Source: BOKV01 sp041739225
GTDB taxonomy: Bacteria; Pseudomonadota; Alphaproteobacteria; Rhizobiales; Rhizobiaceae
Direction: 5' to 3'
Assembly (NCBI GenBank): GCA_041739225.1
Contig: JBGSOG010000046.1
Coordinates: forward strand, 100,108 to 164,107
Length of the DNA: 64,000 nt
Positions 45,216 through 55,515 of the stretch are shown in pieces (positions within the stretch are counted from its first letter, which is position 1; the number at the start of each line of letters is the position of its first letter). The notes below the pieces were generated by a model that saw only the letters and a list, made by a program, of their open reading frames with translations, was not told the origin of the DNA and ran no database searches. Position numbers and translations under genes: made by a program.

Positions 45216-45658
45216 GCGATGCTTTCCGTCATTTCGGCCTGTTTGGCCGGACCATCAAAACGCCTGACCATTGGCGATGCGAAAGTTACCCGCAATGCGC
45301 CGCCGGGGGCAGGTTATGACCTATGTCCGGGCAGGACTTCGGTCGGGGCAGGCACATCTTGACGTCGAGGAAAGGATCCATTTACACCGCTTCCACGCCC
45401 CACAAACTGCCTTCGACAGGTTGTGTGCCGTGTTTGCCCGAAATTTTCCTGGCGCTTCCGGTTCGCCTTTTCGCGTGCCTTCCAGCGGGTTCCCCCAACC
45501 CCAATAGGGGCAAACTTGAAGGCATTCGAAACTCTACGGTCTTTCAGTCGAGTTCGCAAAATGCCCGAACGACCCAAATCCTGAAGTTTTTCAGAATAAA
45601 TGACAAGCGAAACTTTTGTGACGGGCTGCCCAAATAATTGCCACTGCTTCAACAAGCG
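45216..45658. other. Long spacer upstream of cspA
   Basis: The 443 bases separate hlyU (ending at 45659) from cspA, both on the minus strand. No frame in it resembles a known protein. It should hold the cspA promoter and probably a long 5' leader; a sharp promoter pair is not evident to me. A short CCCC-AATA-GGGG hairpin lies near 45501-45510. Confidence 0.4.
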
Positions 45659-45946
45659 TCAGCCGAATAGTTTCTCGCCCTGTTCCTTGATCAGTTGCTT
45701 TGCCTTGCGGATAGCAGCTTCGCTGGCTTCTTCACGCGAGGAAAACATGTCGGCACGTATCAGCCGATGCTGCTTGCGCACGCCGTCAATATCGCGGCTT
45801 ACCGTCGCCGCCAGCCTGAATTGACCACCTTCGGCAATTGGATCGGGGGTGATCTGGAAGCCTTCGTGTTCGACGCTGGCCATTTGTTGCGACGACTGGT
45901 TGGAGCTGTCAGTGCCGATGCCGAACAATTTGCGCAAGAATGACAT
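45659..45946 (-). CDS. HlyU-family protein
   Basis: A 95-residue protein matching the HlyU family (PF10115): HEGFQITPDPIAEGGQFRLAA then TVSRDIDGVRKQHRLIRADMF, with a final helix EASEAAIRKAKQLIKEQGEKL. The name comes from a haemolysin activator, but these short members lack a helix-turn-helix and their role in alphaproteobacteria is unknown. Start MSFLRKLFG at 45946 follows AGGAGAATCCG. Confidence 0.85.
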   Translation of the reverse strand: MSFLRKLFGIGTDSSNQSSQQMASVEHEGFQITPDPIAEGGQFRLAATVSRDIDGVRKQHRLIRADMFSSREEASEAAIRKAKQLIKEQGEKLFG

Positions 45947-46007
45947 CGGATTCTCCTGGTTGCCAAACCCCGATAATACATAATTGCATGCGTGCTGCGA
46001 AGAAGGT

Positions 46008-46256
46008 TCAAACCTGACTTCGAATGGCAGGGGCAGCCAGTTTTGCAGCAGCTACTAAAAATGGCGCGGCGTGCATGAGCAGGTCAAAAATGTCGATTGG
46101 CCGCGCAAGTGATCCCGACATCAGCATCCTGAGCTTTTCCCATATGTGGGGTTCAGGGAAAAACGGTGCCAGACCCAGGGTCAGGCAGGCAATGATGGTA
46201 AGGTTCCACGGAATGGTATCGAGGAAATTGGCAAAGGCCGTCACGGCAGCATCCAT
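46008..46256 (-). CDS. Small inner-membrane protein
   Basis: An 82-residue protein with two hydrophobic spans, WNLTIIACLTLGLAPFF and IFDLLMHAAPFLVAAAKLAA, joined by the conserved-looking PEPHIWEKLRMLMSG. Rhizobial relatives are often labelled RND transporter, but the size rules out a transporter on its own. The ATG at 46256 lies two bases from a perfect inverted repeat that contains TATAAT, so the true start might be the GTG four codons downstream. Confidence 0.72.
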   Translation of the reverse strand: MDAAVTAFANFLDTIPWNLTIIACLTLGLAPFFPEPHIWEKLRMLMSGSLARPIDIFDLLMHAAPFLVAAAKLAAPAIRSQV

Positions 46257-46257
46257 T

Positions 46258-46277
46258 ATATTAGCGAAAACTAATAT
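46258..46277. promoter_or_regulatory. Operator-like palindrome ATATTAG-N6-CTAATAT
   Basis: ATATTAGCGAAAACTAATAT has perfect 7-bp arms. On the minus strand it includes the consensus -10 TATAAT directly before the small membrane-protein start. The ATATTAGCGA core recurs at 17234 before the DUF2892 gene. A repressor occupying this site would cover the promoter. ArsR-type regulators use similar AT-rich dyads; identity is inferred. Confidence 0.6.
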
Positions 46278-46338
46278 TACGGATAGCAGCAGCCCGTTGC
46301 CAACACAAGCCCGCTGCCAAGACAGTTTATGCCCGCGC

Positions 46339-46623
46339 TCACATCAGCTTTTGGAGGCAGGGGCCGGCTTTTTTGGCATTCGTCTCTGCCGTGTCCTTGG
46401 CAATATTGCCGCCCATCACAAGGTTCGTGACCGCTTCAGTGACAACGGCCTTGAGATCGGTACCCGGTTGCACCAGTGGCGAGGTGGCTTCGTAAATGAG
46501 CTTTGCTTCGCCTTCCAACTTGGCTGCGCAGGCGTCTGCCTCCGGTTTGCCGGCAAATGCTGCGCCGGATATGGCAAGGCCGGGCAGGGCGACGAGCAGT
46601 ACCAAAAGGGTCGATTTCTTCAT
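46339..46623 (-). CDS. Small exported protein, unknown function
   Basis: A 94-residue product with signal peptide MKKSTLLVLLVALPGLAISG cut near AFA. The mature part (GKPEADACAAKLEGEAKLIY to GPCLQKLM) has one Cys near each end that could form a disulfide around an all-helical core. No family is recognised beyond similar rhizobial proteins from memory. The ATG at 46623 with AAGG upstream is preferred; a longer frame to 46740 has no signal logic. Confidence 0.7.
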   Translation of the reverse strand: MKKSTLLVLLVALPGLAISGAAFAGKPEADACAAKLEGEAKLIYEATSPLVQPGTDLKAVVTEAVTNLVMGGNIAKDTAETNAKKAGPCLQKLM

Positions 46624-46905
46624 GGGAACAAGCCTTTCTTGTTTTGGGCATTTATCTGTTGGCCATTGAAGCAGGATCGATGCGGCTTGGCCGGCGGACT
46701 GTTTTCGCTGACCTGCGTCACATCCAATTGGATTGCGCAAACGCGCGGCGTTTAAAGCCTGATTCCTGCGGCAGGGTATTCAGCACCTCAGGCCGGATAC
46801 CCTCTGGTAGGATCGGTACGATCTCCCCGCTTTTCAATTCAGAGCGTTCATGTCGGGTAATTTACCATCTGGCGCTGGCAAGGCCAAGTGCCACACAGAG
46901 CGCAC

Positions 46906-47526
46906 CTATTTTGCGGCAATTGGCTGCCGCAGGATGGTTCGCAATTTCTCGGGCGGTGATTTGCGAGGGTCTGACAGGTATATTTCGTGGTGGTTGCCAT
47001 TGAACGTGAAACCAAGGGAAGGCATCAACTCGTGGTGCAATTGCGCAAGGACTGGTGCCTCGTCTGCAAAAGGACCGACATGTAACTTTTGCAGGCAGCG
47101 GCCTTCGTGGAATTTCTCAAGGCGAAGTGATGGCGGCTTGTCATCCCGCTTTTCCAGGGTTTTCTGGATTGCCCTATTGAGCATGTCCAACGTGATCCAG
47201 TCCGGTTGCAGGATCATCAACGTCCATTGCCACTCATCGCGCCGGCCGGGTTGCGTAAAGGCATCCATGTCTTCGGCCCACCAGATGCCTTCCAGAGGCA
47301 TGACCGTGTAATCGCGCTCAAGTTCCTTTTTTGACATGAATTTGAGCGGGTATGAAAGCGAATAGAGCCACTCAACCGCGCGGAAATATTCAGGTGCTTC
47401 CCCCGGACTACCAGCGCCATCGACCATCAAATATTGCTGTGGCGGGACATTTATTTCGACCCACTTGTCCTTTGGCGGAGCGTAGTGAGATTTGAAGGTT
47501 TTCTTGAGGTCGATCTTGAGCATCAT
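46906..47526 (-). CDS. GyrI-like small-molecule-binding protein
   Basis: A 206-residue protein of the GyrI/SHS2-like fold (PF06445). Typical parts are PPQQYLMVDGAGSPGEAPEY at the N-terminus, MPLEGIWWAEDMDAF in the middle and GRCLQKLHVGPFADEAPVLA with the ending EIYLSDPRKSPPEKLRTILR. Members bind small hydrophobic ligands or act as hydrolases and drug sensors; here no DNA-binding domain is fused. Ligand unknown. Confidence 0.86.
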   Translation of the reverse strand: MMLKIDLKKTFKSHYAPPKDKWVEINVPPQQYLMVDGAGSPGEAPEYFRAVEWLYSLSYPLKFMSKKELERDYTVMPLEGIWWAEDMDAFTQPGRRDEWQWTLMILQPDWITLDMLNRAIQKTLEKRDDKPPSLRLEKFHEGRCLQKLHVGPFADEAPVLAQLHHELMPSLGFTFNGNHHEIYLSDPRKSPPEKLRTILRQPIAAK

Positions 47527-47562
47527 GGTTCCAGGGGAGGCTGGTGCAATGGGCCGTCTGCT

Positions 47563-47895
47563 TCAGTAATGATACCTGCACTGAGCGATGAACAAGTCAC
47601 CATTTAGAACCCGGTAGACCAGCCGATGTTCGCGGTCGATGCGACGCGACCACCAGCCGGGGTAGTCCCCGCGCAGAGGTTCCGGCTTTCGAACATAGGC
47701 AAGTACCCAGCAATCATTTGGAATCGCGGCAATGCAGTAATCCTTGCCCCGACGAACCCTCAAGGAGTTCAGGAACTCCTTCTTATATGCTTCGATGGAG
47801 AAACCAGGAGTTCTTGAAAATCCTTCCATCAGCACGTCGAAAGCTGCTTGCGCATCAAAAGAAACAATATCACTGCGCAAATCGGAAACTTCCAT
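47563..47895 (-). CDS. Chimeric protein with YoeB toxin C-terminal half
   Basis: A 110-residue product. From residue about 69 it reads RKPEPLRGDYPGWWSRRIDR then EHRLVYRVLNGDLFIAQCRY-HY, matching the YoeB mRNA interferase C-terminus, with the residues equal to E. coli Glu46, Arg65, His83 and Tyr84 all present. Residues 1-68 (MEVSDLRSDIVSFDAQAAFD...) do not resemble the YoeB N-terminus or a YefM antitoxin and are unrecognised. It begins seven bases after the rpoD stop with AAGGGGGG as ribosome site, so it may share the rpoD transcript. No antitoxin gene is near. Confidence 0.65.
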   Translation of the reverse strand: MEVSDLRSDIVSFDAQAAFDVLMEGFSRTPGFSIEAYKKEFLNSLRVRRGKDYCIAAIPNDCWVLAYVRKPEPLRGDYPGWWSRRIDREHRLVYRVLNGDLFIAQCRYHY

Positions 47896-47902
47896 ACCCC
47901 CC

Positions 47903-49909
<2,007 letters not shown>

Positions 49910-50274
49910 GCGCCGGATGTTCCTTCGACTGTGCGAGCCTTGCTGGCAGGCTTCGCTGAGGGATTTCACCCGTGCCAAGCCCGCAAATTTGTTTTTCGGG
50001 TAACCGCGCTCCATGGAGCGGATACGCCCGCAATTCCCCAGAATTTCCTTTTGCGCCGATTCGGGTCTTTTTCCGAATCAGTCAGGTCCCGTTCCGAACC
50101 CGTTTGTCCTTTTGCGGTTAAGCACTGCTTAACCCTTGCTGCTGCAGCCCCAATCCCGAGCTTGATGGCACTAAACCGGCAAGAAGACGCTGGGACAGGT
50201 GGTAATTCCGGCAATTTCAAGCCGCGTCAAGCTAAAACAGCGTTTTGCTGGACTTCGCTGCCGAAGCTGTCCGC
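49910..50274. other. dnaG-rpoD spacer with promoter region
   Basis: The 365 bases between the dnaG stop and rpoD start hold no gene. The spacer is large enough for an independent rpoD promoter; I cannot place a confident -35/-10 pair. Its notable content is the palindrome at 50116-50134. Confidence 0.45.
50116..50134. promoter_or_regulatory. Perfect CtrA-type box (TTAA-N7-TTAAC)
   Basis: GGTTAAGCACTGCTTAACC is a perfect 9-bp palindrome around one central base and contains TTAA-N7-TTAAC exactly, the consensus for the alphaproteobacterial cell-cycle regulator CtrA. It lies 207 bases before the rpoD start codon, within the dnaG-rpoD spacer. Binding is predicted, not shown. Confidence 0.6.
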
Positions 50275-52224
50275 TCAAAACCCCCTGGCCGGACGTCCCG
50301 ATGACAAGCCGAAGCCTTCGATCAGCGCCTCGGTTCCAGCTTCTTTTTCCAGTTCATTGCGAAGTTCAATAAGGCGCGAAAAGTTTTGCTCGGTATTTTC
50401 CGACGCAAGTGCACGTTCTGCGACCTTGAGCTCTGTAGATAGGGTGTGCGAGCGCAGGTGCAAGAGGTGGGCTTGCTGCCAGCCATCGAGTGCGTCTTCA
50501 AATGCGGCTTGAGGCAAGGCCTGCCAGACGCGGTTTGCTGCCAGCAGCTGGTCCATTTGCGCAAGGGTTTCCCCATAACCTACGGATTCAAGATGGTCGC
50601 GCAGGGCCACGGCGCTGGGCCATGGCTGTTCACCTTCCCACTGCGCTGAAAAGTCGATAATTGCGCCATGTACCTTGCGGGCAAGCGGGCTGGCCAAAGG
50701 CAATTGGGCAAAGTCATCAAACCACCTGCCAAGGATAGCCGGATGGTGGACGACACCCACGACAAGCGCTGCCTCACGCAATGGAATGCGTGCCGATCCG
50801 CGTTTCACCATTGAGGAATTGAGCAAAGACGGACTGGCAGCTACCGGCGAATGGCGGTGTGCCTCGCTTTTCCTGTCTTTGCGGGCAAGGCCGCGCGATC
50901 CGTTCTGGCGCCACTCTCCATTGGCGGCGCGGCGGCCTTGGGGCGCAAAGAAACTGGCCATGCGGTCAGCCATGTCCTGCGCATAGTGTCGGCGGACATT
51001 TTCATCCTTGATTTGCGAGACCACCAGTTTGAGGCGCGATTCCAATTCAGCTCGCTTTTCCGGCGTGTCGAAGGTCTGAGTCGCGGTTTCCCGGCTCCAG
51101 ACCATGTCCGCAAGGCCGATTGCATCTCGCAGAACCGAGGCAAAGGCCGAAGGCCCTTCATCGCGAACCAGGTCATCAGGGTCCTTGCCTTCCGGCAGCA
51201 GGGCAAAACGCACGGTCCTGCCGGGCTTCAGGCCAGCAAGCGCAAGGTCTGCGGCGCGCCACGCGGCCTTGACGCCCGCCTTGTCGCCGTCAAAGCAAAG
51301 GATCGGCGTTTCGGCCATCCGCCACAAAAGTTCCAGCTGGTTTTCAGTCAAAGCCGTGCCGAGCGGGGCGACAGCGTTTTCAAATCCGGCCTGGTGAAGG
51401 GCAATCACGTCCATGTAGCCTTCGGCCGCCACGACCTGCGACAGTTCATGGGCAGGCTTTCTTGCCCTGGCAAAATTGAACAGCACGTTGGATTTGTGAA
51501 ACAGATCGGTTTCAGGCGAATTCATGTACTTGGCAGGCACATCGGCACGCATGGCCCTGCCGCCGAATGCGATCACCTTGCCAAGGGAATCTGGAATTGG
51601 GAACATGATGCGGTCGCGGAACCAGTCGTAAGAAACCGGGATGTCGGGGCCAGCACGAACCAGGCCGCAAGCCTGCATCTGTTCCGCAGTGACGCCTTTG
51701 CCTGCAAGATGCTCCTTGAGACCGTTGCGGCTGTCTGGGGCGAACCCGAGGCGGAAAACCTGTTGGGTTTTTGCCGAAAGACCCCTTTCGCGCAAATAGG
51801 CGCGGGCTTTTGCTCCCATGCCAGACTGCAGCTGCTCTTCAAACCAGAGCGTGGCCATTTCCATGACATCGTGCAGGCTGGCACGCTGCTGGTCACGGCG
51901 CTGCTCTTCGGGGCTGTAGACCGGCATCGGCACGCCGGCCTGTGCGGCGAGCTTCTCCACTGCCTCGGGGAACGACAAGCCATCAAGCTCCACCAGAAAG
52001 CGAAAATGATCGCCTGAAACACCGCAGCCGAAACAATGGTAGCGGCCCTTGCGGTTTTCTGCGTGAAAGCTTGGTGATTTTTCGCCATGGAAGGGGCAAC
52101 AGGCCCAGTAATCACCGCGTGCCGCATTGGTCTTCCGCTTGTCGAAGGACACACGCTGCCCGACGACTTCCGAGATCGGAATTCGGTTGCGAATCTCGTC
52201 GAGGAAAGCAGGCGCAAAGCGCAT
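50275..52224 (-). CDS. dnaG: DNA primase
   Basis: A 649-residue primase that lays RNA primers for replication. The Zn-binding domain has CPFHGEKSPSFH and YHCFGCGVSGD (about 40-70). The catalytic core has SPETDLFHKSNVLFNFARA, TOPRIM motif VAAEGYMDVIALHQAGFENA and CFDGDKAGVKAAWRA. The C-terminal helical part (about 480-649) should bind DnaB. I start at MRFAPAFLDEIRNRI (52224); a TTG at 52245 would add seven residues. Confidence 0.96.
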   Translation of the reverse strand: MRFAPAFLDEIRNRIPISEVVGQRVSFDKRKTNAARGDYWACCPFHGEKSPSFHAENRKGRYHCFGCGVSGDHFRFLVELDGLSFPEAVEKLAAQAGVPMPVYSPEEQRRDQQRASLHDVMEMATLWFEEQLQSGMGAKARAYLRERGLSAKTQQVFRLGFAPDSRNGLKEHLAGKGVTAEQMQACGLVRAGPDIPVSYDWFRDRIMFPIPDSLGKVIAFGGRAMRADVPAKYMNSPETDLFHKSNVLFNFARARKPAHELSQVVAAEGYMDVIALHQAGFENAVAPLGTALTENQLELLWRMAETPILCFDGDKAGVKAAWRAADLALAGLKPGRTVRFALLPEGKDPDDLVRDEGPSAFASVLRDAIGLADMVWSRETATQTFDTPEKRAELESRLKLVVSQIKDENVRRHYAQDMADRMASFFAPQGRRAANGEWRQNGSRGLARKDRKSEAHRHSPVAASPSLLNSSMVKRGSARIPLREAALVVGVVHHPAILGRWFDDFAQLPLASPLARKVHGAIIDFSAQWEGEQPWPSAVALRDHLESVGYGETLAQMDQLLAANRVWQALPQAAFEDALDGWQQAHLLHLRSHTLSTELKVAERALASENTEQNFSRLIELRNELEKEAGTEALIEGFGLSSGRPARGF

Positions 52225-52561
52225 GGCAAAAGACCGGTTGGACACAATCTCTATATGGGTTCGCCTGTCGATTGGCCAAATGGCCTTTGTTCACAGGGGG
52301 GTGGAAAACTTTTCCATCAAGTGTTCGTGATGAAGAGCACTATTTTGCGAGCGCTGGGCAATCAATGCCTGAGCAGTTTGCCCATGGTGTTCGATTCCCT
52401 TGCTATTTGGTATTTTATTCCCGCATATGACGTTCAGGAATGGTGGAAGGTTTGGGGATGAATGTTGGCAGCAGGCGCCGTTTGATTGGTGCCAGACTGC
52501 CTTCCCTTTGTAATCCGGTTGGGCGGATTACGGGGCAGGACATTCAAACACAAAGACAGAT
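52225..52561. other. Divergent dnaG/luxR spacer with palindromes
   Basis: No gene is seen in 337 bases. TGGAAAACTTTTCCA (52302-52316) is a perfect 7-bp inverted repeat around one base, and GGCCA/TGGCC occurs at 52274-52285. Either could bind a regulator of dnaG or of the LuxR-type gene. Confidence 0.45.
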
Positions 52562-53284
52562 ATGAACGAACAAGAGGCAAAGGACCTCGAAAACCTCAAA
52601 ATTGGTCTTGCCGCGGAGACCGATTTTGCCAAGTCGCTCAAGGCGATTTGCACCGTGCTCGAAATGGGGCATGCGGTGTATCATCTTGCGCCTACCGCAA
52701 GCCCGGGACTCGAAATTCCGTTTGTGCAGACCACGTACAGCCCTGCGTGGATCATGCAGTACATTGCCAGCAACTACCTCAACTCAGATCCGGTGCTGGA
52801 GCGTGGACTGAACGGCGGCAAGCCGTTCTTCTGGTCTGAGATTGCCCGCGAAGACGATGGCATCAAGGCCTTTTTTGCGGATGCGGCGAACCATGGCGTG
52901 GGGAATTGTGGCTATACCGTGCCCATAGCCAATCGTGGCGGCCGAAGGGCAATGTTCACCGTCAACAAGATGGACGATGAAACGGATTTCAAAAACACCA
53001 TCAAAGGCAAAGAAAAGCACCTGAGCGACATTTCGCTCATACTCCATCGCCGCGCCCTTACCGCAATTGGGGACAGCGGGGATGTTCCAACCCTCAGCCG
53101 CCGTGAAATCGAATGCCTGAACTGGACGGCACAAGGGAAAGACGGTGCCTCCATCGCCAAGATCCTGAAGATTTCCGAGTTCACAGTCCGGGACTACCTC
53201 AAATCCGCGCGTAACAAGCTTGGCTGCACGACCATCGCACAGGCTGTCTATGAGGCAACCCGCTTGCGGCTGATCAAACCCTGA
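52562..53284 (+). CDS. LuxR-type regulator with autoinducer-binding domain
   Basis: A 240-residue regulator. The N-terminal acyl-homoserine-lactone domain (about 15-165) keeps the key residues Trp and Tyr in SPAWIMQYIASNYLNSDPVL, the Asp-Pro pair there and Trp in KPFFWSEI. The C-terminal GerE helix-turn-helix (about 178-240) reads LSRREIECLNWTAQGKDGAS and ISEFTVRDYLKSARNKL. No LuxI-type synthase gene is in the window, so it looks like an orphan (solo) receptor. Targets unknown. Confidence 0.88.
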   Translation: MNEQEAKDLENLKIGLAAETDFAKSLKAICTVLEMGHAVYHLAPTASPGLEIPFVQTTYSPAWIMQYIASNYLNSDPVLERGLNGGKPFFWSEIAREDDGIKAFFADAANHGVGNCGYTVPIANRGGRRAMFTVNKMDDETDFKNTIKGKEKHLSDISLILHRRALTAIGDSGDVPTLSRREIECLNWTAQGKDGASIAKILKISEFTVRDYLKSARNKLGCTTIAQAVYEATRLRLIKP

Positions 53285-53293
53285 CTGGTGGCA

Positions 53294-55426
53294 TCAAGCG
53301 CCCGAGAACATCAGATCGCGCAACATCTCGGGAATTATTTGTATCTTTCCGAAGGCCTCCTTCAGTTCCGATTTTTGCGCACGATCCAGTGCGGCTAGGT
53401 CAATGTCATTGTCGGGTTTGAGGCCGTCCTCAACGGCTTGTGCCTGTTGTGAGAGCACAAGCTGAAGCCCCAGCCGGTGTGCATCTGCAAGGGCGTTGAA
53501 GTCGCGCTCCGACCCCATGCCCATGTCACGCGCTGCTTCCAGACGCTCACGGGTGGAGCGAAGCTGCAGGTTGTGGCGAATGGCCACCGTCCGGGCGGCT
53601 GACGACACCGGGAAAAGAATGTACCGCTTCAAATCAAGCCGGTTACCCTCTGCGCGAAAGCCGCCAAACATGGTCACAGGGTTTGGAACGGAAAAAGCGC
53701 TTTCTCCCAGCAGTTTTGCAAAACCGGTATTCTGGCTGCCTGCCTCGTAGGCATAGGTGAACAATTCATGGCCCAGTGACAAATCGCCATGCACCGGCAT
53801 CAGATCGTAGAAAATGTCGACATTGAGCAGGTCCTGCGGGCTGGATTGGCCGATCCAGTCGGTCACCCTCTCTTTCCAGGTCGTGAGCGAGCCGCGCCAT
53901 TGTGGATTTCGTGCCATCACCCCGCCCTTGCAAAGGGGAATGCCTGCACGGTCAAGAATGGTCGAAAAGCGGGTTGCCAATTCGGCAAACCATTTGTCCT
54001 CAACTCCGTCCGGCTCGCCTTGCGCAAATACAATGGCATTGTCCTGATCAGGCACCAGCATGCTTTCGCCGCGCCCTCCCGACCCAAGTACCAGCACTGA
54101 AAACGGGCAGGGCGGTTCGCCGAGGCCATCCTTGCGCATATCAGCCTGTGCCAGCACAGCGGCGCGCCGGGTCATTGAGCGTATTTCCTCGCTGACAATC
54201 CGGCACACGGTACGTGCATCCGATTCGCCCGCAAAAAGTGCATTCACCGCTGTTGGAAGCATTGCCCATGCAGTGCCCAACTCCCTGGCGTCGGCTGCCG
54301 CTTCGATCCCGTCGTCCAGCACCATCGCCGGCCCAGCGCGAACCTTGAGCAGATCCCTTGCGGAAACGATCCCGGTCAGAACGCCTTCTTCGTTTCGCAC
54401 TGCCAGATGCCGGTATTTCAAGCGCGCCATTCGTCCGACAGCGCGATAGACAAACGCATTTTCGCGGATTGTCTGGAGAGGCCTTGAGGCCACGGTTCCA
54501 GCTTCGAGCGTGAATGCATCCGCGCCGAGCGCCGAAATTTTTCGCATCAGGTCGCGTTCGGTCAAAATTCCATAGGCATCAATTCGCTGACCGGGCGATG
54601 CTTCATCCGCCACGAACACGGATGAAATTGCGCGTGAAACCATGAGGTTCATCGCTTCTCTCAGCGTTGTCTTGCTTGAAACGATGGCAACAGGACTGGC
54701 CATGACCTCGCCGACAGTGTGGCGGTATGCAAGCTGGTCGATGCTGGAAACCGGATTGCGCGCTTCCAATTGCCCTGGGCCCATGCCGGGCATTGCCCAT
54801 CCGGCGCTCTCCTGTCCGGCAAATTGCGGCCCCAGCCTGGAGATGGCACGTTCTGCTTCTGCAAGGGTCTGAATGCCGCGTTCGTGCAGTTTTGGCAAAA
54901 GGGCCAGGAAAACATGTCCGGCTGCCAGCGCGTCTCCAAGCGCTTGATGACGGTTTTCGATCGGCACACCCAGCCATCCGGCCAGTGCATCCAGCGAATG
55001 GTCCGCCAAAGACGGTGCCACAAGCACAGCCAGCATCCGCACACACAAGGCTCGTGGCCGCTTGAACGGGAGCGAATGGCGCTTGGCCTCCGCTTCCATG
55101 ACCGCAATGTCAAAACCGATGGAATGGCCAATCACCAGGCGGGTACCGATTGCATCGGAAATTGATTTCCATGCCTTTGGCAAACTGGGTGCCAAGGCCG
55201 CCTGGGCATCGTCAATGCCATGGATATTGCTGGATTGCGGCGGAATGGGAATGCCCGGATTGACCACGATTTCAAAAGAGCTCTCGTTTGCGAGCCTGCC
55301 GCCGGACATCAGCACCGTGCCAAATTGAACAATTCTCGCCGACAATGGGTCAAGTCCGGTGGTTTCGGTATCGAGAGCAACCGCTTCAATGACGTTCAGC
55401 GGCGAGGCGCCGGTTGGTGCTTTCAT
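53294..55426 (-). CDS. Exonuclease-CBS-DUF294 nucleotidyltransferase-like fusion
   Basis: A 710-residue cytoplasmic protein in three parts. A DEDDh exonuclease (about 15-190) has ALDTETTGLDP, VIGHSIGFD and NRHQALGDALAAGH. A CBS pair (about 235-365) has TVGEVMASPVAIVSSKTTL and GILTERDLMRK. A GlnD-like domain with its C-terminal partner (about 385-700) has VLGSGGRGESMLVPDQDNAI. This suggests ligand-sensed control of signalling or nucleic-acid turnover. The ATG at 55426 follows GGGAGGGG; the longer frame is unconserved. Confidence 0.87.
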   Translation of the reverse strand: MKAPTGASPLNVIEAVALDTETTGLDPLSARIVQFGTVLMSGGRLANESSFEIVVNPGIPIPPQSSNIHGIDDAQAALAPSLPKAWKSISDAIGTRLVIGHSIGFDIAVMEAEAKRHSLPFKRPRALCVRMLAVLVAPSLADHSLDALAGWLGVPIENRHQALGDALAAGHVFLALLPKLHERGIQTLAEAERAISRLGPQFAGQESAGWAMPGMGPGQLEARNPVSSIDQLAYRHTVGEVMASPVAIVSSKTTLREAMNLMVSRAISSVFVADEASPGQRIDAYGILTERDLMRKISALGADAFTLEAGTVASRPLQTIRENAFVYRAVGRMARLKYRHLAVRNEEGVLTGIVSARDLLKVRAGPAMVLDDGIEAAADARELGTAWAMLPTAVNALFAGESDARTVCRIVSEEIRSMTRRAAVLAQADMRKDGLGEPPCPFSVLVLGSGGRGESMLVPDQDNAIVFAQGEPDGVEDKWFAELATRFSTILDRAGIPLCKGGVMARNPQWRGSLTTWKERVTDWIGQSSPQDLLNVDIFYDLMPVHGDLSLGHELFTYAYEAGSQNTGFAKLLGESAFSVPNPVTMFGGFRAEGNRLDLKRYILFPVSSAARTVAIRHNLQLRSTRERLEAARDMGMGSERDFNALADAHRLGLQLVLSQQAQAVEDGLKPDNDIDLAALDRAQKSELKEAFGKIQIIPEMLRDLMFSGA

Positions 55427-55501
55427 TTTCCCCTCCCGAAATTGGCATTTGCTGCCAAAAGTAACCAAGCGTAAACCATGCCACAAACGAACCGGGCCGC
55501 A

Positions 55502-55515
55502 TTGACCGGTATCAA
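55502..55515. promoter_or_regulatory. Perfect FNR/FixK-type box
   Basis: TTGACCGGTATCAA is a perfect TTGA-N6-TCAA dyad, extended by a flanking A/T pair. It sits between the divergent exonuclease-CBS gene (start 55426) and the acyltransferase gene (start 55639). A loose promoter, TTGACG at 55531 and ATGCTT at 55554 with 17-base spacing, lies just downstream toward the acyltransferase. Either gene could be the target. Confidence 0.6.

Noticed and set aside
45314..45655. Minus-strand 113-codon frame upstream of cspA, considered as ribosomal protein S21
   Set aside because: The sequence lacks the S21 pattern and has no good start; the region is better read as a cspA leader.
50851..52017. Long plus-strand frame of 388 codons
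   Set aside because: It lies antisense within dnaG, whose motifs are complete.
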